Source: Methanocella_A sp963769045 (GTDB lineage Archaea; Halobacteriota; Methanocellia; Methanocellales; Methanocellaceae). Taken from it: a DNA stretch of 64,000 nt. The stretch lies in assembly GCA_963769045.1 (NCBI GenBank), contig CAVYKK010000009.1, positions 186,001 through 250,000 of the forward strand. Reading direction: 5' to 3'. Below, one piece after another: positions 18,145-26,069 of the stretch (position 1 is the stretch's first letter; each line of letters starts with the position of its first letter). The notes under the pieces are model-generated. The model was not told the origin of the DNA. It did not search any database and saw nothing but the letters and a program-made list of their open reading frames with translations. The position numbers were made by a program, and so were the translations under genes.

Positions 18145-18534
18145 CTACCGTGCGTCACAGTGCTTAATTTCTATGGCCTCAACATATATAGGCTTGTATG
18201 GCTCTACGGGGTAGACGTCCCGTACCTTGCCGATCGAGTGGACCATCAGCTGCACCCGGGCCCCCATCATCTCCCGCTCCTCGTAGTTCAGCGGCGTGGA
18301 AAGGCTTACGCGGTTCATATGGATGTCGATGCCCCGGACGGTAACAATATAGCCGCATAGCCCGGGCACAAGGTCGGGCGGCACGGCATCGGTGATGAAA
18401 ATCTCGTCCATGAGCTTGATCGTGGAAAAGATGACCAGGTTATGGGCGCTGCGGATTTCGAACGTCCTTATGTGATGCTTTACCAGGTCTTCGACAGACT
18501 CCCGGCTCAGCCCGGTCAATGTGGCAAGCTTCAT
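18145..18534 (-). CDS. DUF473-like archaeal conserved protein
   Basis: 129 residues. The sequence LSRESVEDLVKHHIRTFEIRSAHNL and a central VRGIDIHMNRVSL resemble DUF473, a family restricted to methanogens and relatives; this is from memory and not certain. No catalytic motif is evident. Sandwiched in an operon with a PAC2-family proteasome assembly protein and a GGCT protein, which may hint at a protein-quality role. Confidence 0.55.
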   Translation of the reverse strand: MKLATLTGLSRESVEDLVKHHIRTFEIRSAHNLVIFSTIKLMDEIFITDAVPPDLVPGLCGYIVTVRGIDIHMNRVSLSTPLNYEEREMMGARVQLMVHSIGKVRDVYPVEPYKPIYVEAIEIKHCDAR

Positions 18535-18538
18535 CGTC

Positions 18539-19279
18539 TCACCCGTACATGCCCTGTGTCTCTTTGCCGGGCTTGGCCTCGGCCTCGCCGATCTGTTCCG
18601 ACAGCTTGTGGAGCATCTGCTCGATCTGCTCGGCCTGCTCCTTCATCGGCTCGATGTCCACCTTTAAACCGTAAATCTTGTTCAGCGCTTCGACGACCTG
18701 GATCGCCGATTTGGGGTCGGGGGTCGGGCCGCGTGTCTCGCCGAGGATGCAGATCGCCTCGATGTCATTGTTCATGCATTCGTTCAGCAGCACCCCGGGG
18801 ACGCCGGTAATGGTGCCAATCTCGAAGATTTCGACTTTGTCCTTGAGCTTGTCCAGCCCGGCCTGCGTGGTGGCCGCGCCATATACCTTATGTTCCTCGC
18901 CGTTCGTTGCGAGCCCTGCGATGGAGACGACCTCTTTCGGGCTCATCGGCTTCGCCCAGCTGACGATCGCCTTACCGACCTCGCGGCTAATGATCGGGTC
19001 GATCGGGATGTCCGAAAAGACGACGACTATCCCCTTTGCGGCATTCTCGTAGATACGCACCGGGCCTTTGACCAGGCCATTGTAGAGGATGGCGATCGGA
19101 GGAAACAGCCTCGAGTCTACGCGCCCGCGGGGCTGCATGTCCATCTGGTCGATGAAGTACTGCGTGACGATGTTCCCGATGAGGCCCATACCGGGAAAAC
19201 CGCCGAGGATAATCGGGTTTTTACTCTCGATGTTTTCCGCAATAACCTGAACGAACGGTTCCTCCGCTTTGTCTGCCAT
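18539..19279 (-). CDS. PAC2-family proteasome assembly chaperone homolog
   Basis: 246 residues from ATG 19279 (MADKAEEPFVQVIAENIESK). The motifs LGGFPGMGLIGNIVTQYFIDQ and CILGETRGPTPDPKSAIQVVEAL are typical of archaeal PAC2 (PF09754) proteins, which are homologous to eukaryotic proteasome chaperones. C-terminal coiled coil (MKEQAEQIEQMLHKLSEQI). The longer frame to 19354 is probably not translated: a TATA-like TTTTATATTT lies about 30 bases before ATG 19279, fitting a leaderless mRNA. Confidence 0.82.
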   Translation of the reverse strand: MADKAEEPFVQVIAENIESKNPIILGGFPGMGLIGNIVTQYFIDQMDMQPRGRVDSRLFPPIAILYNGLVKGPVRIYENAAKGIVVVFSDIPIDPIISREVGKAIVSWAKPMSPKEVVSIAGLATNGEEHKVYGAATTQAGLDKLKDKVEIFEIGTITGVPGVLLNECMNNDIEAICILGETRGPTPDPKSAIQVVEALNKIYGLKVDIEPMKEQAEQIEQMLHKLSEQIGEAEAKPGKETQGMYG

Positions 19280-19397
19280 CAACAAAATTATGCTGTGGAA
19301 AAATATAAAACTTTGTAGATACAGTCGCAACCCGGATTCTGGCATGCCCCGCAAGCCTCTGCATGGAGAAACATTTTTTACCTGTCAGCCACAACAT

Positions 19398-19730
19398 ATG
19401 CATGGTGATAGCATCAGCGAATACAAGTTCAAGCGCGGCTTCAAGCCTGAAGGCGAAAGAATAAAGAACGTCATGGAGGAGATTTTCCAGGTCGCCCCGC
19501 AGGACAACGGCGGGAAACTGACGCTCAACTATGGCGCCATCAAGGAACTGAAGGCATGGGTCGATGACAAGAAGCTGTTCGTCGAGACGCAGTCCGACCT
19601 CACCGTCAAGGATACAGGTGTCATCCTGGACACGAACAAGAAGTTCAGGGACTTCCTGGAAGAGGCCACGGGCTATACAGCCAAAGAACGCCTCAAGCAG
19701 GCAAAGAAGGAAGTCCAGGGCAGCGAATAA
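19398..19730 (+). CDS. DUF5611-like small archaeal protein
   Basis: 110 residues from ATG 19398 (MHGDSISEYKFKRGFKPEGE). The N-terminal 43 codons of the longer open frame overlap the divergent promoter of the PAC2 gene and look non-coding. The sequence FKRGFKPEGERIKNVMEEIF and VETQSDLTVKDTGVILDTNKKFRDFLEEATGYTAKERLKQAKK matches what I recall as DUF5611 of methanogens. Function unknown. Followed 38 bases later by rio2. Confidence 0.65.
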   Translation: MHGDSISEYKFKRGFKPEGERIKNVMEEIFQVAPQDNGGKLTLNYGAIKELKAWVDDKKLFVETQSDLTVKDTGVILDTNKKFRDFLEEATGYTAKERLKQAKKEVQGSE

Positions 19731-19768
19731 GCTTAAAAGCCTGTTTTTTAAAAATTTTTGGAGATTTA

Positions 19769-20644
19769 ATGATCGATCACGCGGCCGTCTACCGTTCCCT
19801 GCTACCCGAAGAGATGAAGATAATCAGGGGCGTGGAGGAAGGGATGAAGTCCCACCAGTGGGTGCCTGTCGAGGACATCGAGGCGTTCACCCGGCTCAGT
19901 CATAAGACTGTAGAGTACAGGCTGAACGAGCTCGTGGAAAAAGACCTCATCGAACGGTTCATCCAGTCCTATGTCGGCTATCAGCTCAAGTTCGACGGCT
20001 ATGACATCCTGGCCATCGACACGTTCGTCAAAAGGGATACCATCACTGCGCTGGGCGACGTGATCGGCGTCGGTAAAGAATCAGTAGTTATCGCAGCTAT
20101 GGGGCTGTGCCCCTGTGCGATCAAGTTCCACCGCGAAGGCCGGACGAGCTTCAAGCAGGTTAAGCGGTCCCGCCAGCACCTGGTCGACGTCGAGATCGAG
20201 AACTTCTCCTGGCTATATGCAGCCAAGCTGGCGGCGAAGCGGGAGTACGACGCGCTGGAGCGACTGTTCCCGACCGTGAGCGTACCGGAGCCCGTCGATT
20301 ATAACCGCCATGCAGTCGTCATGAGCGTAGCCGGCGGCGTAGAGATGGCGAAAGCCAATCTGGTCGAGCCGGAATGGTACCTCGACCTGACCCTTGAGCA
20401 GATAAAAAAGGCCTATGAGTTGGGCGTTATACACTCTGACCTGTCCGAGTACAACGTGATGGTCCGCGACGATGGCATCACCATCATCGACTGGCCCCAG
20501 TACGTGGAAGTCGGGAATAAGACCGCCGAAGAGATGCTGGCCAGGGACGTGGGGAACATACTCACCTACTTCGATCGCAAGTACCGGATCAAGCGAGACC
20601 TGAATACGACGCTTAACGAAATCAAGGCCAGCCCCACGGTTTAA
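19769..20644 (+). CDS. Rio2-type serine/threonine protein kinase
   Basis: 291 residues. An N-terminal winged-helix domain (residues 10-80, KTVEYRLNELVEKDLIERF) is followed by the RIO kinase fold. ATP-binding Lys in CAIKFHREGRTSF, catalytic loop HSDLSEYNVM and metal-binding IIDWPQ are all present. Rio2 acts in 40S/30S subunit maturation as an ATPase/kinase. It lacks the protein-substrate loop of canonical kinases, as usual. Convergent with metK across a MITE-like repeat. Confidence 0.95.
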   Translation: MIDHAAVYRSLLPEEMKIIRGVEEGMKSHQWVPVEDIEAFTRLSHKTVEYRLNELVEKDLIERFIQSYVGYQLKFDGYDILAIDTFVKRDTITALGDVIGVGKESVVIAAMGLCPCAIKFHREGRTSFKQVKRSRQHLVDVEIENFSWLYAAKLAAKREYDALERLFPTVSVPEPVDYNRHAVVMSVAGGVEMAKANLVEPEWYLDLTLEQIKKAYELGVIHSDLSEYNVMVRDDGITIIDWPQYVEVGNKTAEEMLARDVGNILTYFDRKYRIKRDLNTTLNEIKASPTV

Positions 20645-20777
20645 CCATGCTTTCCCGCGTACGCGCGCGAGCGGCCGCGGGCTCGCAGGAATAATGCCTT
20701 ACTTTTAACATAGCCATTTCTTAAATGTTGCGTATGCCGAAATTATGACATAAGCAATCAATCGATATTACGTTGGG

Positions 20778-20980
20778 AATAATCATTCGTATCACTTTTT
20801 GTTCGGGACCGGATCTTTTCAACACGAAGGCCACAAAGGCCACAATGTACACGAAGTCCTTTACATGAAAGGCTGCCATTGCCCATTTATTAAATGTACG
20901 TTGTGTCCTTTGTGGCCATTGTGGCCTTTGTGTTGAAAGGGTCACCTGCCTGGACAAAAAGATTCAGGAATGACAATAAT
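20778..20980. repeat. MITE-like nested inverted repeat, copy A
   Basis: Outer arms ATCATTCGTATCACTTTTTG (left) and its imperfect inverse around CAAAAAGATTCAGGAATGAC (right). Inside are arms of 9-nt units (CACGAAGGC CACAAAGGC CACAATGTA / inverse), ending TTTCAACAC and GTGTTGAAA. The core reads GTACACGAAGTCC...GGCTGCCATTGCC. The rest of the 358-base gap between rio2 and metK holds a GC-rich alternating CG tract near 20655 and nothing else I recognise. The element at 33786 is the same in inverted orientation. Confidence 0.8.
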
Positions 20981-21002
20981 AAAAAAGGCAGGAGACGCAG
21001 GC

Positions 21003-22181
21003 TCACATGCCCGCGTCTTTCCGGAGTGCCTCTGCCTTGTCCGTCTTCTCCCAGGTGAAGTCCTTGTCCTTGCGGCCGAAGTGACCGTAAGCGGCGGTCT
21101 TCTTGTAGATGGGGCGACGCAACTTGAGGCCCTTGATGATACCGGCCGGCGTCAGGTCGAAGTTTTCCCTGACCGCTGCGATGATCTTCTTCTGGGGCAC
21201 CACATTCGTGCCGTAGGCGTCGATCATGATGGATACGGGCTCGGCGACGCCGATGGCGTATGCCAGCTCGATCTCGCACTTCGTGGCCAGCCCTGCCGCC
21301 ACGATGTTCTTCGCCACGTGCCTGGCCGCGTAGCAGGCCGAGCGGTCCACTTTGGTCGGGTCCTTGCCCGAGAAGGCGCCTCCGCCATGTCTGCCCATGC
21401 CGCCGTAGGTGTCGACGATGATCTTCCTGCCCGTCAGTCCTGTGTCGGCGTGGGGGCCGCCCAGGACGAACCGGCCGGTCGGATTGATAAGCACTTTAGT
21501 CTTCTTATCGAAGAAACCTTCCGGCATAACCGGCTTGATCACGTATTCGGTCACTTCTTTTCTGAGCTGCTCGTTCGTGACGTCGGGGCTGTGCTGCGTG
21601 GACACGATCACCGTGTCGACGCGCTTCGGGGTACCGTTGACGTACTCGACGGTGACCTGAGTCTTGCCGTCCGGCCTGAGATATTGCTCTTCCTTGCCAT
21701 CGGCACGGTGGCAGGTCATCTCGCCGGACCGCCTCACATCGGCCAGCTTCATGGCCAGCTTGTGGGCCAGCATGATGGGCATCGGCATAAGCTCCGGGGT
21801 ATCGTTCACCGCGAACCCGAACATCATGCCCTGGTCGCCAGCGCCGAGCTTGTCCACACCCATAGCGATATCGGGGGACTGCTCGTCGATGGCCGTAAGG
21901 ACTGCGCAGTTGTCGGCATCGAAGCCATACTTGGCCCGGTCATAGCCGATCTCGCGGATCGTATTCCTGACCAGCTTAGGGATGTCCACGTAAGAATTAG
22001 TCGTAATCTCGCCGGCGACAATGGCCATGCCGGTGGTAACCAGCGTCTCGCAGGCGACACGTCCGGTCGGGTCCTTAGCCATAATCGCATCCAGGACTGC
22101 GTCAGAGACCTGGTCCGCTATCTTGTCCGGGTGTCCTTCGGTCACTGACTCGGACGTGAAAAGGTGTTTCTCAACGCTCAT
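21003..22181 (-). CDS. metK: S-adenosylmethionine synthetase, bacterial type
   Basis: 392 residues, the length of bacterial MetK. It has FTSESVTEGHPDKIADQ, the ATP-binding GAGDQGMMFGFA, the P-loop-like GGGAFSGKDPTKVDRS, and a C-terminal GRKDKDFTWEKTD. It makes SAM from ATP and methionine. Most archaea instead use the highly divergent archaeal MAT (PF01941); a bacterial-type enzyme suggests horizontal replacement. Not in an obvious operon; repeats lie on both sides. Confidence 0.95.
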   Translation of the reverse strand: MSVEKHLFTSESVTEGHPDKIADQVSDAVLDAIMAKDPTGRVACETLVTTGMAIVAGEITTNSYVDIPKLVRNTIREIGYDRAKYGFDADNCAVLTAIDEQSPDIAMGVDKLGAGDQGMMFGFAVNDTPELMPMPIMLAHKLAMKLADVRRSGEMTCHRADGKEEQYLRPDGKTQVTVEYVNGTPKRVDTVIVSTQHSPDVTNEQLRKEVTEYVIKPVMPEGFFDKKTKVLINPTGRFVLGGPHADTGLTGRKIIVDTYGGMGRHGGGAFSGKDPTKVDRSACYAARHVAKNIVAAGLATKCEIELAYAIGVAEPVSIMIDAYGTNVVPQKKIIAAVRENFDLTPAGIIKGLKLRRPIYKKTAAYGHFGRKDKDFTWEKTDKAEALRKDAGM

Positions 22182-22283
22182 TGATTTTCCCCTTATCCTA
22201 ACCTATGAACCTATGTATCATGAGCAAGCATTAATATTTGTCGGTGATATCATAACCGGGAGTAATTTTTTATTATAGAAGAA

Positions 22284-22477
22284 GAGGTCTAGAGGTTGCG
22301 AGAGGTCACAGAGATCAGCACAGAGGTCACAGAGGCCACAGAGGACGACACAGAGGACGTATAAGGAAAATGGCTGCCGGGATACCCCTATTATTAAAAT
22401 GGACCTCTGTGAATACCTCTGCGCCCTCTGTGACCTCTGTGCTGAGCTCTGCGACCTCTTGATACCTCTGAGACCTC
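22284..22477. repeat. 9-nt-unit inverted repeat, CACAGAGGN variant
   Basis: Left arm contains repeated CACAGAGGN units (GTCACAGAG, GCCACAGAG and so on); right arm is the inverse with CCTCTGTGN units and more copies. The core (GGCTGCC ... TTATTAAAATG) recalls the core of the element at 20778. It fills the gap between the dacZ stop and the metK start, its end overlapping the dacZ stop codon. Confidence 0.8.
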
Positions 22478-23363
22478 AAATGATCGCGAGGCGAGGGTTG
22501 AGCTGGAATATCTCTTTCCCATCCTTGTAGACGGTCACGGTGCCGCTGGACTCGGAGACAGTGATGGCTACGCTCTTCGTGCATTTGGTGATCGCGGCGG
22601 CGGCCAGGTGGCGCCCGCCGAGGCCGGGCACCAGTGTTACGCCTTTCGCGTTTACGTCGAGGTATCGACCCGCAGCCACGATCCGTCCGTCGTCATCGAC
22701 AATGAACATGCCGTCGAGCTGTGCGAACTCCTTGACAGTCTCCCAGTTGTCCTCGTTGCGGATGTCCCGGTCGGCGGCGCTGTGGCCTACAAATGGGTTC
22801 AGTATGATCTGGTGAGACATCGGGAGCACGGTCTCCGTGTCGCCTACAATAAAAGCTGTGCCAATATGCTTGCCTTCCCGGCCTTCGCGCCCGATCTCGA
22901 TGGCCACGTTCATCACGGCCTTCAGGATTACGTAGTCGACCGTCGACGCCAGGTCGGCCATTTTTCTGATGAACGGGATGTCGGTGATGTCAAAGACGAC
23001 CAGCGAGTTAACGTCGCCGATACTGACAATGCCCAGCACGATGCCGTCGTCGAGCCTGCCTTTGATGTAGGCGGCCTCGACCGCTTCGCTCATGAGCTCG
23101 ATGCGGGACACCTTGAGGAACAGCGACTCGCGGTCGACGTCCAGCGGCACGCGGGAAAAGATGTCTACGCTGACGCCCTCCCTCTCGCCTGACTCGCCCT
23201 CCAGCCTGGCCAGAATGACGGGTATCCTTGTCCGCAGCATGCGCCTGATCTCGTTGCCTTGCGGGGAGATGATAATGATAGCATTCGCCCCGATCCGCTC
23301 GGCCAGAGCCTCGCCTGCATGGACAATCTCATCGCGTAAGCTGGTGATCTCCTGCAGGCTCAT
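22476..23363 (-). CDS. dacZ: diadenylate cyclase, archaeal DacZ type
   Basis: 295 residues. The N-terminal half is an archaea-specific domain (GANAIIIISPQGNE, ILARLEGESGE). The C-terminal DAC domain (DUF147) shows QLDGMFIVDDDGRIVAAGRYLDV and GLGGRHLAAAAITKCTKSVAITVSE, equivalent to the DGA and RHR motifs, here DGM and RHL. It would make c-di-AMP from two ATP; in archaea this nucleotide is tied to osmotic and K+ balance. The stop overlaps an inverted repeat. Motif variants are noted in the findings. Confidence 0.85.
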   Translation of the reverse strand: MSLQEITSLRDEIVHAGEALAERIGANAIIIISPQGNEIRRMLRTRIPVILARLEGESGEREGVSVDIFSRVPLDVDRESLFLKVSRIELMSEAVEAAYIKGRLDDGIVLGIVSIGDVNSLVVFDITDIPFIRKMADLASTVDYVILKAVMNVAIEIGREGREGKHIGTAFIVGDTETVLPMSHQIILNPFVGHSAADRDIRNEDNWETVKEFAQLDGMFIVDDDGRIVAAGRYLDVNAKGVTLVPGLGGRHLAAAAITKCTKSVAITVSESSGTVTVYKDGKEIFQLNPRLAII

Positions 23364-23539
23364 GATCTCTCAAAATTATATAAATCTGCGAGTATTAATA
23401 AATGACACGACAGGCATGGTGGACACAGCGTGCCCCATGATGAAAAAGGACAGAGTAGTTTGCCGGTTACGCCATGGAGTTACTACCCCATGGTGTCCGG
23501 AATATTCTTACGGCTTTTATACCGTACATGCCCTCTGTG

Positions 23540-24085
23540 TTATTCGATACTCAGCAGAGTTACCGAGAGCTTGAGCGTCTTGCCGGCAAACTCGTGGTTG
23601 AAATCGACGTAAACGGTGCTGTTGTTCAGGTCGATTGAGTCGACCCTGTACCGGCCGAAGAGCGTTTCCAGGGTCTGGTTCACGTAAGGCGTGATGTTCG
23701 CTGCCGTGAGGTCGCTCATGTTCACCGGCTGGATGAGCGATGCGTTATAGTGGCCATAGGCCTTTTCCGGGGTAATGGTGGTATTCTTCGTTTCTCCGGC
23801 CTTCATGCCGACGATGGCATCGCTGACACCCTCGAGCACCATTTCATCGCCGACAGTAAAGTTGTACGGCGTGTAGTCAATTGTCGGCTCATATATTCCG
23901 GCCCCTTTCGCCACATCGGCAAAGGAGGTATCCAGCACAGTCCCGTTGTCGGACATGAGGATATAGTTGATAGACACGTTGTCGCCAGTTTTTGCCGTCT
24001 TTTCGGCCGGCGACGAGCATCCTGCCATAACGGCCGCCAGCAGTACGGCGGCAATCGCGATAAAAACCATCTTCTTCGGGCTCAT
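23540..24085 (-). CDS. FKBP-type peptidyl-prolyl isomerase, lipoprotein
   Basis: 181 residues. Signal peptide with lipobox VMAGC (Cys near residue 23), then an FKBP domain: DNVSINYILMSDNGTVLDTSF, FTVGDEMVLEGVSDAIVGMKAGETKNTTITPEKAYG. After the conserved AYG an insert (about residues 112-160, the IF chaperone domain found in archaeal long FKBPs) precedes the last strand VYVDFNHEFAGKTLKLSVTLL. It would fold proteins on the outer face of the membrane. Confidence 0.9.
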   Translation of the reverse strand: MSPKKMVFIAIAAVLLAAVMAGCSSPAEKTAKTGDNVSINYILMSDNGTVLDTSFADVAKGAGIYEPTIDYTPYNFTVGDEMVLEGVSDAIVGMKAGETKNTTITPEKAYGHYNASLIQPVNMSDLTAANITPYVNQTLETLFGRYRVDSIDLNNSTVYVDFNHEFAGKTLKLSVTLLSIE

Positions 24086-24257
24086 AAATGTCGATCAATA
24101 GCTGTATCCCAACGTTTATATGTATTTCTGTGAATATGCGATAGCTTGCCCTTCCGCGCGCCTGATCTATCTAAAAATCCGCTCATACGTCAAAAGCTGT
24201 TTTTATATATCACCATTCAAATATAACCTGAAAACCTATGCGGCGGAGGGAACACCA

Positions 24258-24989
24258 ATCAGGATAGCTGCCATGGGCGACCTGCATTTCGGCTCGGGTT
24301 CGGCGACCTTTTTCAGGGCGCTGTTCAAGTCGGCGGGCAAGGAATCCGATATGCTTGCCATGTGCGGGGACCTGACCACACGCGGGCTCATCGAGGAAGC
24401 CCGGGGGCTGGCCGAGTCGCTTAGTTACTACGATCGGCCGATCGTCGCAGTAATGGGCAACCATGACCATGAGGCCAACAACCAGGAGGAGATCATGGAT
24501 ATCCTCGAGGAGGCGGGCGTGCACATCCTGGAGCGGGGCATATACGTCTCTGAAGACAGTGCCGTCGGCTTCGCAGGCACCAAAGGTTTCTGCGGGGGTT
24601 TCCTCAACTGCCGCATCGCACCGTTCGGCGAACGCATCCTGAAAATGTTCATCAACGAGACCTACAAGGAAGCGAACCGTATCAACCGCGAGCTTAAAAC
24701 GCTGAAAGCCGGCTTCAGGATCGTCTGCTACCACTACGCCCCGGTGCGTGACACATGCATCGGCGAACACACAGAGGTCATCCCCTTCCTGGGCTCATCC
24801 ATTTTATCCGACCCGGTCGACACCTTTAAAGCCGACCTCGTCCTGCACGGCCACGCCCACAACGGCATGGAGAAGGGCAAGACACAGGCAGGCATACCGG
24901 TACGCAACGTCGCGCTACAGGTGCACAACAAGAAATACGCTTTATACGATACGGATTTGTTCCGCGCTACCCGAAAAGACGTCAGATAA
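24258..24989 (+). CDS. metallophosphoesterase
   Basis: Calcineurin-like phosphoesterase with IRIAAMGDLHFGSG (DxH), MCGDLTTRG (GDxxxxG), VMGNHDHEAN (GNHD/E), CYHYAPVRD and VLHGHAHNG, so all metal ligands are present. The open frame extends to ATG 24120, but that stretch looks like promoter sequence (TTTTATATATCACC). The only good ribosome site, GGAGGG at 24245-24250, points at an ATC codon at 24258, directly before RIAAMGDLH. No in-frame ATG, GTG or TTG lies between. The true start is therefore unresolved. Confidence 0.85.
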   Translation: MRIAAMGDLHFGSGSATFFRALFKSAGKESDMLAMCGDLTTRGLIEEARGLAESLSYYDRPIVAVMGNHDHEANNQEEIMDILEEAGVHILERGIYVSEDSAVGFAGTKGFCGGFLNCRIAPFGERILKMFINETYKEANRINRELKTLKAGFRIVCYHYAPVRDTCIGEHTEVIPFLGSSILSDPVDTFKADLVLHGHAHNGMEKGKTQAGIPVRNVALQVHNKKYALYDTDLFRATRKDVR

Positions 24990-25048
24990 CTGAGTAGTAG
25001 TGCCCTTGAGCCTCCTTTTCGCAGCCTGTCATCACATGAAAAACTTTG

Positions 25049-25798
25049 TTACCGTCTGCGATGTGTTGTCTGGTCACCTGTACGCGCGCGAGCGTCCGCC
25101 CGGCCTGCGACAGATGGCCTGGCCTTTTGTTCATGTCGACTCCTGGCACCAGGCATCTGTTCATGCATTTTTAATTCCGGCCCTACTTTGTCATATAGCT
25201 CGGCGACGGCTCTGTCTGGCACAGGCACGACATGCTCCCGGTCCGACCGGACGTATAATACAAATGACAGCGCCCGCTCATAGTCGACCGCGGCTACTTT
25301 GTTGAAGTATTCCCAGTCGAAGCGCTCGTAGGTGCTGGATAAAACGGATATGCAGTCGAACCAGTCGTTGCGGTCGCTGCGCATGGCCATGATCTTTCGC
25401 ACGATCAGGTCCTCAGGCGACATTACGTGCATGCGGTAGCCATTGATACATGTCCACCGGCCGTGGTCGAGAGTCTCTTTCGTGGTATGCATGCCGCCGA
25501 CATTCTCTATAATAAAGTCGACAGTGATGCCCTTCTTGTAGCCTTTGCACAGCCAGTGGACGCCAGGCATCGGGTCGACCTCGAAACCGGCCCTTGCCAG
25601 GGCCTGCAGCGCACGGTCCTGATCTGAGTCCATGATGTAGAGGTCGATGTCCTTGGTATCGCGCGTCCGGCCGAACGCCATGATGGCGATGCCGCCCCCG
25701 ATCACGTAACGTACGCCACTTTCCTCGAGCACGTCAATGGCTTCCTTATAAATTTTAAAATTGTCCGCAGACGACAGACCAGCACCCCCGGCCGACAT
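25049..25798 (-). CDS. nucleotidyltransferase (Pol-beta/NTase superfamily, AbiEii-like)
   Basis: 249 residues. The active-site region YVIGGGIAIMAFGRTRDTKDIDLYI shows the hG-G/S and DxD metal-binding pattern of minimal nucleotidyltransferases; KKGITVDFI supplies the third acidic residue. The last 35 codons (RSRHEQKARPSVAGRADARARTG) are Arg-rich, run through a GC-rich intergenic motif, and may be an extension after a lost stop. Target unknown; relatives act as toxins, antibiotic-modifying enzymes, or tRNA modifiers. Confidence 0.7.
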   Translation of the reverse strand: MSAGGAGLSSADNFKIYKEAIDVLEESGVRYVIGGGIAIMAFGRTRDTKDIDLYIMDSDQDRALQALARAGFEVDPMPGVHWLCKGYKKGITVDFIIENVGGMHTTKETLDHGRWTCINGYRMHVMSPEDLIVRKIMAMRSDRNDWFDCISVLSSTYERFDWEYFNKVAAVDYERALSFVLYVRSDREHVVPVPDRAVAELYDKVGPELKMHEQMPGARSRHEQKARPSVAGRADARARTGDQTTHRRR

Positions 25799-25924
25799 AC
25801 AGCCAGCATGGATAGAATACGGATTAATATATTAATAATTTAGTAACGGGATTTTATGGGCTACCGGCTTGTGTCCAGGGTTTATTAATTATTAGGAAAT
25901 TTTTTTATAGGCAAGCCTGCACTT

Positions 25925-26034
25925 AACACAACGTACACTACGTATACGACGTACACGACGTTCAATAATAAGGCTACGCGAGCTATTACCTGAAAAACGT
26001 TGTGTATGTGGTGTACGTCGTGTACGTTGTGTTA
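25925..26034. repeat. 9-nt-unit inverted repeat, CACNACGTA variant
   Basis: Left arm reads CACAACGTA CACTACGTA TACGACGTA CACGACGTT; right arm is the inverse (AACGTTGTG ... GTACGTTGTGTT). About 40 bases separate the arms. Same 9-base period as the AAGG-type copies but with ACGT in place of AAGG. Located 3' of the P-type ATPase gene and upstream of the nucleotidyltransferase. Confidence 0.8.
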
Positions 26035-26069
26035 GATGACGGCTCAACATACGAGAAGTTTGGTAAGGA

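Noticed and set aside
20721..20957. Minus-strand frame encoding VTLSTQRPQWPQ...IVAFVAFV, similar to frames at 33792-34057
   Set aside because: The peptide arises from translating the 9-nt inverted repeats; similarity between copies follows from the shared DNA element.
20970..22148. 392-codon plus-strand open frame opposite metK
   Set aside because: Antisense shadow of metK; Val/Asp/His-rich composition typical of reversed codons.
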